IMG/VR virus record: IMGVR_UViG_3300030098_004404 | Coordinates: 74,543-138,542 of that record | Reading direction: 5' to 3' (one strand) | Length of the DNA: 64,000 bases | DNA from: a virus | Shown: in pieces, positions 24,993-33,834 of the stretch | Position numbering within the stretch: the stretch's first letter is position 1 | Layout: every line of letters begins with the position of its first letter | Translations under genes and position numbers: made by a program | The notes under the pieces: model-generated | Databases searched by the model: none | What the model was told of the DNA's origin: nothing | What the model saw: the letters and a program-made list of their open reading frames with translations, nothing else

Positions 24993-26052
24993 TTACTAGC
25001 TCCTTAGTTGAGTTTTGCCAACTAAATTTTTTGGCAGTTTCTATACCATCAGGATTATAAAGCGAACCAGTCTCTTGTTTTTCTCTATGTACAGATCTCA
25101 TGTGCTGTACTAGCTGTTCTTTAGGGGACTCTGATAACTCTGCCCATCTTCCATATTCACCAGAAAAGAAAATTCCGTCTTGTGCCTGTTCTAGGTTATC
25201 TACATTTATTAATAGAGAGTTGTCTTGGTTGCAGAACTCGGTATGTGCCGAGTAATTTGTAGTAATAACCTTTTTACCACAGGCCATCATTTCTAGCAGC
25301 TCTAGGTTCCAGCCTTCAGCTCTCGCCGGAAAAACACCACAGTCGCTTTGACGCATAATAGTATACACATCTTTATGGGATGCTTGTCTAGGAATTATCC
25401 TTATCTTACTGCCTAAAGGGGAATTTTTGTAAAGATCTGCCCACGCTTGGTTTTGATTGCCTATAAAGGGGTTTTCACACATCATCCACAATTCTACATC
25501 GTCATTGTGCTCAAATGCCAGATTAAAACACTCTAAAAGTATGTCGTGCCCTTTTCTCTTTTCCCATTTGCCGCAGTTAAAGAATATGGTCTTCGGGCGA
25601 TTAGATATAAATGGCTGAAACACATCCGTGTCTACGCCAAGTGGAACCACATGGACACGCCCATCGTCAAAGAAGTGTCCGATCATCTGGTCTAAGATTA
25701 TACTTTTTGCCCACTCAGAACAGACAAAAATCTTATCACAATGACTAAGGCTTAGCTTTTCTTCCTCGCTGAATTCGTCCAGCTCAAATATGGGAAACCC
25801 TATATGTTCCCCATGTCCCACAAATTGAAATAGGTCATTTTGATGCCATATTTTAACACATGGCTTTATGGTCATGTCGTCTCGGTTCTTTAGTCCGGTC
25901 TCGATATCTGAATCAATAAACTCTGGTTTTCCGATTGGGTACAGGGCAGTGGTGCGGTATTCCGCTAATAAGTTTTTAAATAAATTATATCCCGCTACCC
26001 CGTAGCCCAAACTGTTTATGGGTGTAATCAGATTTATCAATTTTGTTTCCAA
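24982..26052 (-). CDS. Glycosyltransferase, GT-B fold (group 1 / family 4)
   Basis: 356 residues with TTG start (no ATG upstream in frame; a second TTG four codons on follows GGAAA). The C-terminal nucleotide-binding half is clear: HVVPLGVDTDVFQPF, FFNCGKWEKRKGHDILLECF, CGVFPARAEGWNLELLEMMA with the EGWN..LE signature. It adds sugars to a surface or virion glycan. Overlaps the peptidase start. Confidence 0.85.
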   Translation of the reverse strand: METKLINLITPINSLGYGVAGYNLFKNLLAEYRTTALYPIGKPEFIDSDIETGLKNRDDMTIKPCVKIWHQNDLFQFVGHGEHIGFPIFELDEFSEEEKLSLSHCDKIFVCSEWAKSIILDQMIGHFFDDGRVHVVPLGVDTDVFQPFISNRPKTIFFNCGKWEKRKGHDILLECFNLAFEHNDDVELWMMCENPFIGNQNQAWADLYKNSPLGSKIRIIPRQASHKDVYTIMRQSDCGVFPARAEGWNLELLEMMACGKKVITTNYSAHTEFCNQDNSLLINVDNLEQAQDGIFFSGEYGRWAELSESPKEQLVQHMRSVHREKQETGSLYNPDGIETAKKFSWQNSTKELVNGL

Positions 26053-26067
26053 TCTAGAATATGTAAT

Positions 26068-26093
26068 CCGCTTTTTTTATATCAGAAAAGCGG
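26068..26093. other. Intergenic hairpin
   Basis: CCGCTTTT and AAAAGCGG, an 8-bp inverted repeat with 10-base loop between the glycosyltransferase and the Pro-rich protein. No U-run follows on either strand. Confidence 0.5.
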
Positions 26094-26144
26094 CTTATAA
26101 AAACTGATTAATATATAGTCTATCGTCACTCAGACTTCTGCACA

Positions 26145-26513
26145 TTAAAACCTAAAATGAAAGAAAAAACCTTGAAAGGGTGCTGGGTAAACTGGCACCG
26201 GCTGAGGTTGAATAATCACCGGAGGATAATAAGACGGAACTCTATAGTATCTAAAGTATGGATTTACAGGTCTGTAGTAATAGTCATAGAAACCAAAACC
26301 ATGTTTAGTTTCGATCCTTGGTTGCTGTGGCTGAGTCTGGGGTCTCTGCCACTGTTGCTTTCCGGGAATCTGTGGTCTTGTTACGGGTGGTCGTGTAAAA
26401 TCTCTAGGTACGCTCTTTACAGTCGGAGGCTTGATAACCTTGCGTTCGGGCTGCTCTGCTTCGGCTGACAAAGGAACAAACAAGAGACATAGTATTGATG
26501 CTAAATATTTCAT
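26145..26513 (-). CDS. Secreted proline/tyrosine-rich protein
   Basis: 122 residues from the ATG at 26513 (GCGAGGTG upstream; TAATG overlap with the previous stop). Signal peptide MKYLASILCLLFVPLSAEA. The mature part is Pro/Gln/Arg-rich, then Tyr/Pro/Phe-rich (YDYYYRPVNPYFRYYR), ending FFFHFRF, which may be disordered or surface-binding. Similar Pro/Tyr-rich exported proteins are common in Planctomycetes. Function unknown. Confidence 0.6.
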   Translation of the reverse strand: MKYLASILCLLFVPLSAEAEQPERKVIKPPTVKSVPRDFTRPPVTRPQIPGKQQWQRPQTQPQQPRIETKHGFGFYDYYYRPVNPYFRYYRVPSYYPPVIIQPQPVPVYPAPFQGFFFHFRF

Positions 26514-26707
26514 TATGACACCTCGCAGTCTGGACACTCACAAGCGTCTTGACATATACACTCTTGAACTGGGCATGGGCATTCGTTTTCGCATATATCA
26601 CAAATCACAGGATTCTCCTTTGTAAACATGTTTTTTACTTCGTCTTTATTGATAAATAGGATTGCACCCACAATCAATACAGCTAAAAAGGGTATTTTAA
26701 ACTTCAT
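26513..26707 (-). CDS. Membrane-anchored cysteine-rich small protein
   Basis: 64 residues: a membrane anchor (FLAVLIVGAILFI), then CDICENECPCPVQECICQ and CECPDCE, eleven acidic-spaced cysteines that may bind metal. Resembles the Cys-rich exported protein at 23665 in design. Function unknown. Confidence 0.55.
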   Translation of the reverse strand: MKFKIPFLAVLIVGAILFINKDEVKNMFTKENPVICDICENECPCPVQECICQDACECPDCEVS

Positions 26708-26718
26708 GATAGTTATCC

Positions 26719-27975
26719 TTATATAATAATGTCTGTTAAAACTTTGCCGCCGTCTACGATTTCGATAGGTCTTTCGCCCGGAGCCATTAGCTCTTTATCG
26801 GCAACTATTCCCAATCTATTGTAGATGGTAGCGGCCCAGTCCTCTATGTTGACTGGATTTTGGTCTGGCTCACTAGCAGTGGCGTTTGAGGTTCCATATG
26901 TCATTCCTCCCTTGATTCCACCACCAGCAAGCACCGTACTAAATACCTTTGGCCAGTGGTCTCTTCCTGCACGATTATTAATTTTCGGCGTTCTTCCAAA
27001 TTCAGAAACAACACAAACCAAGGTGGAATCCAGTAGGCCACGCTGGTCTAGGTCTTCGATAAGACTTGCAAACCCCTGATCGAAAGCTGGTAGCTGGCTA
27101 TTCATACCATTGGCTATGTTGTCGTGCATGTCCCATCCGCCATAGGTAAGAGTAACAAAACGTGTTCCAAACTCAACCAGTCTTCGGGCAAGAAGCATTC
27201 TGGCACCCGCAGTATTTCTGCCGTACTTGTCTCTTGTCTGTGCCGATTCTTTCTCTATATCAAAAGCGTCCTTTGCATTTTGATCTCCTATCAAGCTATA
27301 TGCACGCTCATAAAAAGAGTTCATCGCCTTTACAGAGTCGGCGTTCTGCTTTTTGTTAAAGTTGGTATTTACTACATTAAGTACACGCTGTCTTCTTGCA
27401 AACCTTTCATCTGGAACCGGAAGTTTCAGATCTCTAACTTGGAAGTCGTTACTGGCAGGATCAGACCCTAAACCAAACCCAGAATATGAGCTACTTAAAT
27501 ATCCAGTACCTGCAAATTCGTTAGGCTGGTTGGGGATACAGACATACGGAGGAAGGTTTTTGCGAGGCCCAAACTCATGTGCAACCACTGAACCCATTGA
27601 TGGGTATTGAAGGGCTGGGCTAGGTCTATAACCAGTAAACATATTGTGTGTGCCACGCTCATGAGCAGCTTCTCCGTGGGTTAGACTTTTTATAATCGTT
27701 AACTTGTCTGTAATCTTAGCGGTTTTCTTCAAAAGCTCGCCCACACGGATACCCGGAGCGACCGTGTCTATGCTGCCCAACGGGCCACGATACTCAAGAG
27801 GAGCGAATGGCTTAGGATCCCATGTTTCCTGATGAGCCATTCCTCCCGGTAAGTATATAAAAATTATGCTTTTTGCTGGGCCTTCCACGCTTTCGTAGTG
27901 CTTCTGATCGGCCATAGCCAGTGAAGCACCAAAGCTACCTAAAATACCAGCGTGTAAAAAAGATCTTCTATCCAT
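26719..27975 (-). CDS. DUF1501 family protein with Tat signal (copy 1)
   Basis: 418 residues from the ATG at 27975 (AAGGAAAT upstream). Twin-arginine signal MDRRSFLHAGILGSFGAS. DUF1501 landmarks: FIYLPGGMAHQETWDPKP near the N-terminus, RMLLARRLVEFGTRFVTL, GGWDMHDN, and VSEFGRTPKINNRAGRDHW. The family belongs to the alkaline phosphatase/sulfatase-like superfamily and abounds in Planctomycetes, where its activity is undetermined. Expected to be exported folded. First of three paralogues in this stretch. Confidence 0.88.
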   Translation of the reverse strand: MDRRSFLHAGILGSFGASLAMADQKHYESVEGPAKSIIFIYLPGGMAHQETWDPKPFAPLEYRGPLGSIDTVAPGIRVGELLKKTAKITDKLTIIKSLTHGEAAHERGTHNMFTGYRPSPALQYPSMGSVVAHEFGPRKNLPPYVCIPNQPNEFAGTGYLSSSYSGFGLGSDPASNDFQVRDLKLPVPDERFARRQRVLNVVNTNFNKKQNADSVKAMNSFYERAYSLIGDQNAKDAFDIEKESAQTRDKYGRNTAGARMLLARRLVEFGTRFVTLTYGGWDMHDNIANGMNSQLPAFDQGFASLIEDLDQRGLLDSTLVCVVSEFGRTPKINNRAGRDHWPKVFSTVLAGGGIKGGMTYGTSNATASEPDQNPVNIEDWAATIYNRLGIVADKELMAPGERPIEIVDGGKVLTDIII

Positions 27976-27985
27976 TACTATTTCC

Positions 27986-29188
27986 TTACCACATTCTACA
28001 AGACCAGTATCGTGCTTTCCATTTAGGCCCCGGGGCCGTGTCGCACTTATGTCTTGCCCTAAAACTTTTTCTTCTTTCGGGATTGTCTCTTTTGATCTCC
28101 ATATTAGGATCACCAAAACGAACTATAACAACTTTTCCAGAACCGTTTTTGGTATAGACAGCAAACTTCTTTGGGCCATCTGGAGTTCTGAATGGTTTAT
28201 TTAATGTGACCTTCCTGCCTTGATACTCTGCGGATTTACCTTTGTATAAAAGCGGAGTGCCGTCCTTTTTGTAGTTACCTTTTCTATTATAGCTAAATCT
28301 TTCACCCGTTTTTGGATTTTCATATACATAAGCCGCCTTGGATTTTTTAGGATGTCCCTTTGGCAGGAGGTCATTGTCCTGTGTATAGGCCGAGTTTGAG
28401 GGCTTGCCAGTTCTGAGCAAAGTAAGAAAAGCGTTTACTCTAGCCATAGCCCATCCATCTCTAGACATTTTTGGTGCGTGGCTTGTTGAGTAGGCTCCGG
28501 CACCCCTACGATACACAGCCTTAAGCATACCAAGAGTAGCCTTTGATCCTTTGCCTTTGGCGTTATGCTCTTTTACTTTTTTAGAAAGTCTTTCAGTAGT
28601 CTTCTTGCTGAACGTAATCTTGCCACTAGGGTTCTTGGCACTGTCTGGCTTGTTTTTCTTAGATCCCCTTTTCTGATCTTTTTTGGGGGCTGGTGTTCTA
28701 CGTGGGTCTCCCTTTGGCGGCTTGTCAGCGTTCGCCTCTTCAGCATAAGATGGAGGGCCAAGTTTCTTTTGTTTCTTCGGCCCCTGTGCTTTCTTTAATT
28801 CTTCTGGGCTTGGTCTACCCTCTTTTTCGGTTTTGGCTGGCCTGTAGTCGTCGCCTTCTCTCTGCTTCTTTTTACGAATGTTTTCCCATAGCCCCGGTTT
28901 AGCCACGGAAATATCCCACTCTTCAGTGCTTTCCTGAAAGTCTACATAATCAGCCTCTGCGGGTACGTAGAAGTTGTCTTCATTTATATCTTCTGTATAT
29001 CCAAATGTTTCTATGTTGTATTGCATATCGACAGAAGCCGATGTTGACAGCCCTTCAAGAGCCTTAGACATACAGACCGCTGTTCTTTGTTTTCCGTCTG
29101 GAAACTCTTTTGACACCTTGTTGTCTGACATACATCTAGACATAAAGTTTTCTCTAGACTCGTCTTCTCTTCTGGAAGGCAGTGGCAT
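27986..29188 (-). CDS. Putative head-associated protein with DUF5872-like and basic modules
   Basis: 400 residues, highly basic. Three parts: an N-terminal REDESRENFMSRCMSD...QRTAVCMSKA module common at the ends of phage head proteins; a Lys/Pro-rich disordered linker (residues about 100-190); and YSTSHAPKMSRDGWAMARVNAF, resembling DUF5872, followed by a C-terminal FGDPNMEIKRDNPERR...ARYWSCRMW module that recurs in large phages. Probably virion or maturation related. It sits between DUF1501 copies 1 and 2. Confidence 0.5.
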   Translation of the reverse strand: MPLPSRREDESRENFMSRCMSDNKVSKEFPDGKQRTAVCMSKALEGLSTSASVDMQYNIETFGYTEDINEDNFYVPAEADYVDFQESTEEWDISVAKPGLWENIRKKKQREGDDYRPAKTEKEGRPSPEELKKAQGPKKQKKLGPPSYAEEANADKPPKGDPRRTPAPKKDQKRGSKKNKPDSAKNPSGKITFSKKTTERLSKKVKEHNAKGKGSKATLGMLKAVYRRGAGAYSTSHAPKMSRDGWAMARVNAFLTLLRTGKPSNSAYTQDNDLLPKGHPKKSKAAYVYENPKTGERFSYNRKGNYKKDGTPLLYKGKSAEYQGRKVTLNKPFRTPDGPKKFAVYTKNGSGKVVIVRFGDPNMEIKRDNPERRKSFRARHKCDTAPGPKWKARYWSCRMW

Positions 29189-29206
29189 TTTAATCTCCTG
29201 TTTTTT

Positions 29207-30418
29207 TTAAAATAGTTCTTTTATTATTTTTCCGGAATTAGCTATCTTCATAGGTCTTCCGCTTTTACTTGTATAAGTTGTTTGCAACGAAATACCAAGT
29301 GCCTTGCAAACGGAAGCCATGACATCCTGAGATGTATATGGTTCGGTTTCAACACGAGTACCGTCTGAGTTGGTTTCCCCAACAGCTATGCCGCCCTTCA
29401 TGCCAGCACCACCAACAACGACACTCCAGCTTCGTGCCCAGTGGTCACGGCCAGCGTTTTGGTTGATACGTGGAGTTCTACTAAATTCGCCCATCCATAT
29501 GATAGCCGTATCCTCTAGTAGTCCTCTTTGCTCTAAGTCCTCTACTAAGGCACTCATGCCCTGATCGAGCATAGGTAACTTTGTATCTCTTAATGTTGGG
29601 AAGATGTTTTGATGGTTGTCCCATCCTCCTAAGCCCACTTCAATAAAAGGCACACCAACTTCTACTAGCCTTCTGGCCATCAGACACCCCTTACCGAAAC
29701 TATTGTCTCCATATCTTTCTTTGACGTTTTCTGGCTCACCTTCAACTTTCATAGCATCCATCTCTGAGCTTGTCAAAACATTAAATGTTTTACGTAGAAC
29801 CTTTTGGTGATCCTTTGCTAAAGCTCCTCTGCTACTATTGATAAAGTTAGTTTCTATTATGTCTAGTGCCTGTGCCCTCTGATAAAATCTTTGATCTATT
29901 TTCATATTTAGATTTCTGATTCTACCATCGCTGTTTACAACGAACGGCGAATATTCCGCACCTAAGAATCCAGCACCAGCACTTGGGCCATTTACAGAGA
30001 CAAACTGAGGTATCATAAGTTCTGGTTTTTCAAGCTCTTTAGATAACACAGCACCGTAACTAGGATGAACCATGTTCGGGTTTGGGACATAGCCTGTGTG
30101 CATGTAGTATCTGCCACGCATATGATCAGCTTCACGAGTACTCATACTACGAACAATCGCCATGTTATGCATTTGCTTTGCCATCAGAGGCATGTGTTCA
30201 CTTATTTGAACATCACCACTGGTTGCGATTGGCTTAAACGGGCCTCCCGTTGGTGCATCTGGTTTTAGATCCCAAATATCCATAGTAGAAGGGCCACCTC
30301 CCATCCATAAGAGAATGGCCGATTTACCGTTTTTCTTTAGCTGTTCTTCATTGGCCTTTAAGGTGCTAGTAAGACCCAACACGCTGGCCGTAGTAGCTAA
30401 AAAATCTCGTCTTCTCAT
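29207..30418 (-). CDS. DUF1501 family protein with Tat signal (copy 2)
   Basis: 403 residues. Tat signal MRRRDFLATTASVLGLTS. Landmarks: LLWMGGGPSTMDIWDLKP, GGWDNHQN, WMGEFSRTPRINQNAGRDHW (here FSRTP instead of FGRTP, one substitution in the conserved loop) and GGAGMKGG. Start overlaps copy 3's stop by four bases, so both are one transcript. Confidence 0.88.
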   Translation of the reverse strand: MRRRDFLATTASVLGLTSTLKANEEQLKKNGKSAILLWMGGGPSTMDIWDLKPDAPTGGPFKPIATSGDVQISEHMPLMAKQMHNMAIVRSMSTREADHMRGRYYMHTGYVPNPNMVHPSYGAVLSKELEKPELMIPQFVSVNGPSAGAGFLGAEYSPFVVNSDGRIRNLNMKIDQRFYQRAQALDIIETNFINSSRGALAKDHQKVLRKTFNVLTSSEMDAMKVEGEPENVKERYGDNSFGKGCLMARRLVEVGVPFIEVGLGGWDNHQNIFPTLRDTKLPMLDQGMSALVEDLEQRGLLEDTAIIWMGEFSRTPRINQNAGRDHWARSWSVVVGGAGMKGGIAVGETNSDGTRVETEPYTSQDVMASVCKALGISLQTTYTSKSGRPMKIANSGKIIKELF

Positions 30419-31662
30419 AGTATTGCCTTTGCTTCTCCCTCTAGTAAATATCTCGGCCTTCCTCCATTATCTATTCTTTGTATAGACTTATCTATACCAA
30501 AGTGGTCAAACAGAGTCGCCTGAAGATCTAATGGCCCTACAGGTTTTTGTGTTGGACTGTATGACCTATCGGACTCTCCAATAGTTCTACCGGACGCATA
30601 GTTTCCACCAGCCATGAGCATTGGAGTAATAGATGGCCAATGATCCCTTCCGGAATTTGCATTTATTTTCGTTCTGCCAAATTCCCCCGTGACAACTAGC
30701 AGTATCTTTTTATTGAGACCACGAGACCATACGTCTTCAAGGAATCCAGATATAGCCTTGTCGATTGGTGCGACTCTGGTTTTGAGAGAGTTAGATATGT
30801 TGCTATGCATATCCCATCCACCATAATGAACTGTTATGAATCTCGTCCCATGTTCTACTAGCCTTCTAGCAAGAATCATTTGCTCGCCAATATCGTTAGC
30901 TTTGGTAGATCCATACATCGCCCTAGTTTTATCGGACTCTTTGTCTGTTGCGAAAGCTTCTTTTGCGGATCCTAAGATTACATCGTAAGCCTGCCCCTTG
31001 TAAAAATCAACAGAGTCCGCACTTGAGCCAGCCACACTTCTGGCGTCTAGCCCTCTGAGTAGGTTCTTTCTGGTGGAAAATCTGTCTAGCTCAACTCTTG
31101 GTGTAAGGTTATCTTTGTTAGAGGGGTCAAATGGCTTATATGCTCCACCAAGCCAAGCACCTTCGTCTCCTTCGATTTTGCCCTGTTTAACATAAGAGGG
31201 AACTCCGTTCTCTGGATGGTTTGCTCCGTACACAGCAGAAACCACTGAGCCAAAGGATGGATACTTTGCTATGGAGGTCGTGGTTCTCTCTGGGTTATAG
31301 TGACCGGTCATCATGTAATGAGTGCCCTGTCTATGCGAAGAATCTCTATGAGAGAACGAGTTTACTACATTTAGTTTTTGAGTATGCTTGGAAAGCTCAG
31401 ACCAATCGGCACCTAGATTTATGTTAGTCTTAGGGTCGTAGATAGATCCATTTACAGGTCTCCATTCTACCGGCACATCTTCTGTTGGTGCGTGAAAAGT
31501 TTCAAACTGAGTCGGCCCTCCTCCTAGCCAAACCCAAACAACAGACACGTCTTCACTGGCTTCCTGTGCTATTGCCGCTTCTGAAAGACCAGCCGCACTC
31601 ATGGCCGTACCTATTCCACCTATCCTTAAAAAATCTCTCCTGTTAAAAGTGAAGTCTATCAT
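30415..31662 (-). CDS. DUF1501 family protein with Tat signal (copy 3)
   Basis: 415 residues from the ATG at 31662 (GAGAGGG upstream). Tat signal FNRRDFLRIGGIGTAMSAAGL. Landmarks: VWLGGGPTQFETFHAP, GGWDMHSN, VTGEFGRTKINANSGRDHW (FGRTK, lacking the usual Pro). Diverged from copies 1 and 2, consistent with old duplication or separate acquisition. Confidence 0.88.
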   Translation of the reverse strand: MIDFTFNRRDFLRIGGIGTAMSAAGLSEAAIAQEASEDVSVVWVWLGGGPTQFETFHAPTEDVPVEWRPVNGSIYDPKTNINLGADWSELSKHTQKLNVVNSFSHRDSSHRQGTHYMMTGHYNPERTTTSIAKYPSFGSVVSAVYGANHPENGVPSYVKQGKIEGDEGAWLGGAYKPFDPSNKDNLTPRVELDRFSTRKNLLRGLDARSVAGSSADSVDFYKGQAYDVILGSAKEAFATDKESDKTRAMYGSTKANDIGEQMILARRLVEHGTRFITVHYGGWDMHSNISNSLKTRVAPIDKAISGFLEDVWSRGLNKKILLVVTGEFGRTKINANSGRDHWPSITPMLMAGGNYASGRTIGESDRSYSPTQKPVGPLDLQATLFDHFGIDKSIQRIDNGGRPRYLLEGEAKAIL

Positions 31663-31684
31663 AATAAACCCTCTCTGCAAAAAA

Positions 31685-31876
31685 TTATTCTTCAGCTACT
31701 CGTAATGCGTTTGTATTGGGTACAGGCTCTGGGAGTATTTCCGAGTCTCTAGACATGGGCACAGGCATAGGAACCTGCTGTATTACTACCGGAACGTGTC
31801 TTATGTGTTCCCAGACAATATATGTTGTAAGACATATGGAAACACTAACAAAAAAACCAAACCAGAAATTTTTCAT
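31685..31876 (-). CDS. Small membrane protein
   Basis: 63 residues: one N-terminal membrane helix (FWFGFFVSVSICLTTYIVW) and a Pro/Val/Met-rich tail (IQQVPMPVPMSRD). Two bases after the PAP2 gene. Function unknown. Confidence 0.55.
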   Translation of the reverse strand: MKNFWFGFFVSVSICLTTYIVWEHIRHVPVVIQQVPMPVPMSRDSEILPEPVPNTNALRVAEE

Positions 31877-31877
31877 T

Positions 31878-32552
31878 TTAACCTACCTTCTCCGGAAATA
31901 AGTCCGGAAACAAATTATACTTTACATTTTCCCAAAGTGCCCCAGAAATCACCATCGACGCATCATTGTCTGAGGGGTAGTGTACACCCTGTAGACACCT
32001 AGCGTAGCCAGCCAGCCCTATCCTCCGAAAGAAGTAAGAACTATACTGTGGATACATCGCTGCCATTTGATAGGCCGCAAACGCAGCATAGGCAGTGTGC
32101 CCAGAAGGATATGCTGGTGTATGATGCGAGTCTGTTTCTAGTATGTTTATTTTTATGCCAAAGTGAGGTGCAAGCTGCTCTGGTCTAGGTCTATTGTAGA
32201 TACCTTTTAAATTGGTGATTACCGGATCAAAGGTTTTATAGAAAAGATCTCTAAATTCCTGCCTATCAAAGCTGAGGTTTTTCTCCTCTAGGAAGGGCAT
32301 AAAAAGATCTAGCGGATCTTTGTCAACAAGCATAACCAAAGAAACCTGTTCCTCTGTTAGTCTCTGGGTTATTTGAGACAAAAACTTTAGTTCCTTGAGG
32401 GTTATGGCAGAGGTATTCTTAGGTGGTTCCGGTAAAACGGTTTTCCATCCTATTGTTATCTCGTCGCTTACCTCCAAAGATTTTGGTGATTCGGTGTATT
32501 TTATTGAATCAATCTTTTTGGAGACTTCTGAAACTATGTTGTTGGGATCCAT
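31878..32552 (-). CDS. PAP2-superfamily phosphatase
   Basis: 224 residues. The three superfamily motifs are present: KGIYNRPRP (KxxxxxxRP-type), YPSGHTAYA (PSGH) and YARCLQGVHYPSDND (R...GxHxxxD). There is no clear set of membrane helices, so it resembles soluble PAP2/haloperoxidase-like proteins. Likely an acid phosphatase on lipid or sugar phosphates. Three genes downstream of hsp20, after a TGTATAAT-like promoter candidate in 32553-32611. Confidence 0.82.
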   Translation of the reverse strand: MDPNNIVSEVSKKIDSIKYTESPKSLEVSDEITIGWKTVLPEPPKNTSAITLKELKFLSQITQRLTEEQVSLVMLVDKDPLDLFMPFLEEKNLSFDRQEFRDLFYKTFDPVITNLKGIYNRPRPEQLAPHFGIKINILETDSHHTPAYPSGHTAYAAFAAYQMAAMYPQYSSYFFRRIGLAGYARCLQGVHYPSDNDASMVISGALWENVKYNLFPDLFPEKVG

Positions 32553-32611
32553 TTTTTTATTTTCCGTTTAGGTTGTGATGCACAAGATTATACACACAAA
32601 CACGGGGTTTT

Positions 32612-33019
32612 TTAGAAACAATCCCTCAATACATCCTGAACGGTTGCGTGTCGGTCTTTTGACCCACAGCTATTAACAAGGTTTTTTGCATCTTTTGCGG
32701 TGTGTCCCAGAGAACGCAGTGCGGCTACAGCATCCGATCCTATTGATGTATCAGAAAATAGCTCAACTTTCTGCTTCTTCTGGGGGGTCTTCTTGCCCTT
32801 CTTCTCGGCCCGCTCAACGGTTTTTGGTCGCGTTTTGTAAACACTCCGATAGACAACCCTGTCAACCTCAACGGGAACGTACTGCACCATCGGCTTCTGC
32901 GGCCAGATCTCAATTATGTACGATAACATTCTGCAAAAAAACGCCAAGGTTATTGGTAGCGTAAAGCATAGTATTACCCAAAAGGCGATGTCTCCATTAA
33001 ATGTTCCTGTGTTTTGCAT
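32612..33019 (-). CDS. Membrane protein with RuvA C-terminal-like domain
   Basis: 135 residues. Residues about 10-32 form a membrane helix (AFWVILCFTLPITLAFFCRML). A very basic linker (EKKGKKTPQKKQK) follows. The C-terminal DAVAALRSLGHTAKDAKNLV matches the three-helix RuvA domain III pattern, which in RuvA contacts RuvB. A membrane-tethered domain of this type is unusual. Confidence 0.6.
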   Translation of the reverse strand: MQNTGTFNGDIAFWVILCFTLPITLAFFCRMLSYIIEIWPQKPMVQYVPVEVDRVVYRSVYKTRPKTVERAEKKGKKTPQKKQKVELFSDTSIGSDAVAALRSLGHTAKDAKNLVNSCGSKDRHATVQDVLRDCF

Positions 33020-33020
33020 T

Positions 33021-33251
33021 TTATACTTCCTCTTCTTTTGGCTTCCTGTATGTATTACCTTTGTTCTGTAGCTTTTTAACTTCTTGCTCCAGCTTGAAGG
33101 TCTCTCTTTTTGCTTTTCTCTCTTTTATATTTTCGGCAAGTCTCGCATCTTTCTTTAGCTTGCCTCGTCTTTTTTTGGCCAGTTCTTTAGCTGCCTTCTT
33201 TTTTCCTCTCGCCAAGTCCTTCTGTTGTTTCTTTCTGTCTGGTTTCTTCAT
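33021..33251 (-). CDS. Lysine/arginine-rich small protein
   Basis: 76 residues from the ATG that overlaps the previous TGA (ATGA at 33251). Almost entirely charged helix (KKQQKDLARGKKKAAKELAK), so a nucleic-acid-binding or coiled-coil protein. Function unknown. Confidence 0.55.
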   Translation of the reverse strand: MKKPDRKKQQKDLARGKKKAAKELAKKRRGKLKKDARLAENIKERKAKRETFKLEQEVKKLQNKGNTYRKPKEEEV

Positions 33252-33421
33252 TGGGTGTCTCTCAATCCTATTAGTACGAGTCCGACATTTGCTAGGGCGT
33301 ATGACATCCAAACCAGTGCCCAAGCAAAATCCTTCTTAAACATATAGCACACTGCGACTATAAAATATAACGCCCCCACTAAGGAGGGCATTATAAAAAT
33401 CAGCGAGTCCAGAGTTTTCAT
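33248..33421 (-). CDS. 57-residue two-helix membrane protein
   Basis: Begins MKTLDSLIFIMPSLVGALYF; two hydrophobic segments (residues 6-27 and 32-53) separated by KKD. The start overlaps the hsp20 stop (TAATG) and the stop overlaps the next start (ATGA), strong evidence that it is translated. Confidence 0.6.
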   Translation of the reverse strand: MKTLDSLIFIMPSLVGALYFIVAVCYMFKKDFAWALVWMSYALANVGLVLIGLRDTQ

Positions 33422-33834
33422 TACTTTATTTCAATCACTTTAGGTTGTTTTTCCGGAGGAAGAACTTCTTCCAGTGATACCTTAAGTAGGCCGTCTTCTA
33501 GTTCCGCAGATTTTACCTCGATGTGCTCGCCAAGGCTAAAGGTTCTTTTGAATCTCTTAGTAGAGATCCCTTTGTGTAAGTGTTTTGTTTCTCCCGAAGG
33601 ATCGTTGTATCCCTCTATAGACAGAACGCCATCCTCCACAACAACGCTAACGTTTTCTTTCTTGTAACCAGCTATCGCTAGCTCCACAAGGATCTCGTTT
33701 TCGTTTTGTATGATATTGAACGGAGGGAAATTGGTGCGTTCTACGTTAGACAGTCGGTCAAATATCCGACTCATTCCGATGGAATTAGAGAAGAGTTCTC
33801 TAAAGAGTTGTTCGTTTTTTGATAGTGCATTCAT
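33421..33834 (-). CDS. Hsp20-family small heat shock protein
   Basis: 137 residues. Alpha-crystallin domain NEILVELAIAGYKKENVSVVVEDGVLSIEG split across two strands, and a closing LLKVSLEEVLPP (the I/L-x-I/V-type strand). Holds unfolding proteins in the cytoplasm; small Hsps are known in marine phages. A long structured leader (33835-34087) precedes it. Confidence 0.9.
   Translation of the reverse strand: MNALSKNEQLFRELFSNSIGMSRIFDRLSNVERTNFPPFNIIQNENEILVELAIAGYKKENVSVVVEDGVLSIEGYNDPSGETKHLHKGISTKRFKRTFSLGEHIEVKSAELEDGLLKVSLEEVLPPEKQPKVIEIK

Noticed and set aside
26068-26093. Hairpin as terminator
   Set aside because: No U-tract follows on either strand.
26719-31662. Bacterial chromosomal fragment
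   Set aside because: DUF1501 genes sit within overlapping phage-type genes and beside a virion-type gene; the rest of the window is consistently phage-like, though a chimera cannot be excluded without reads.
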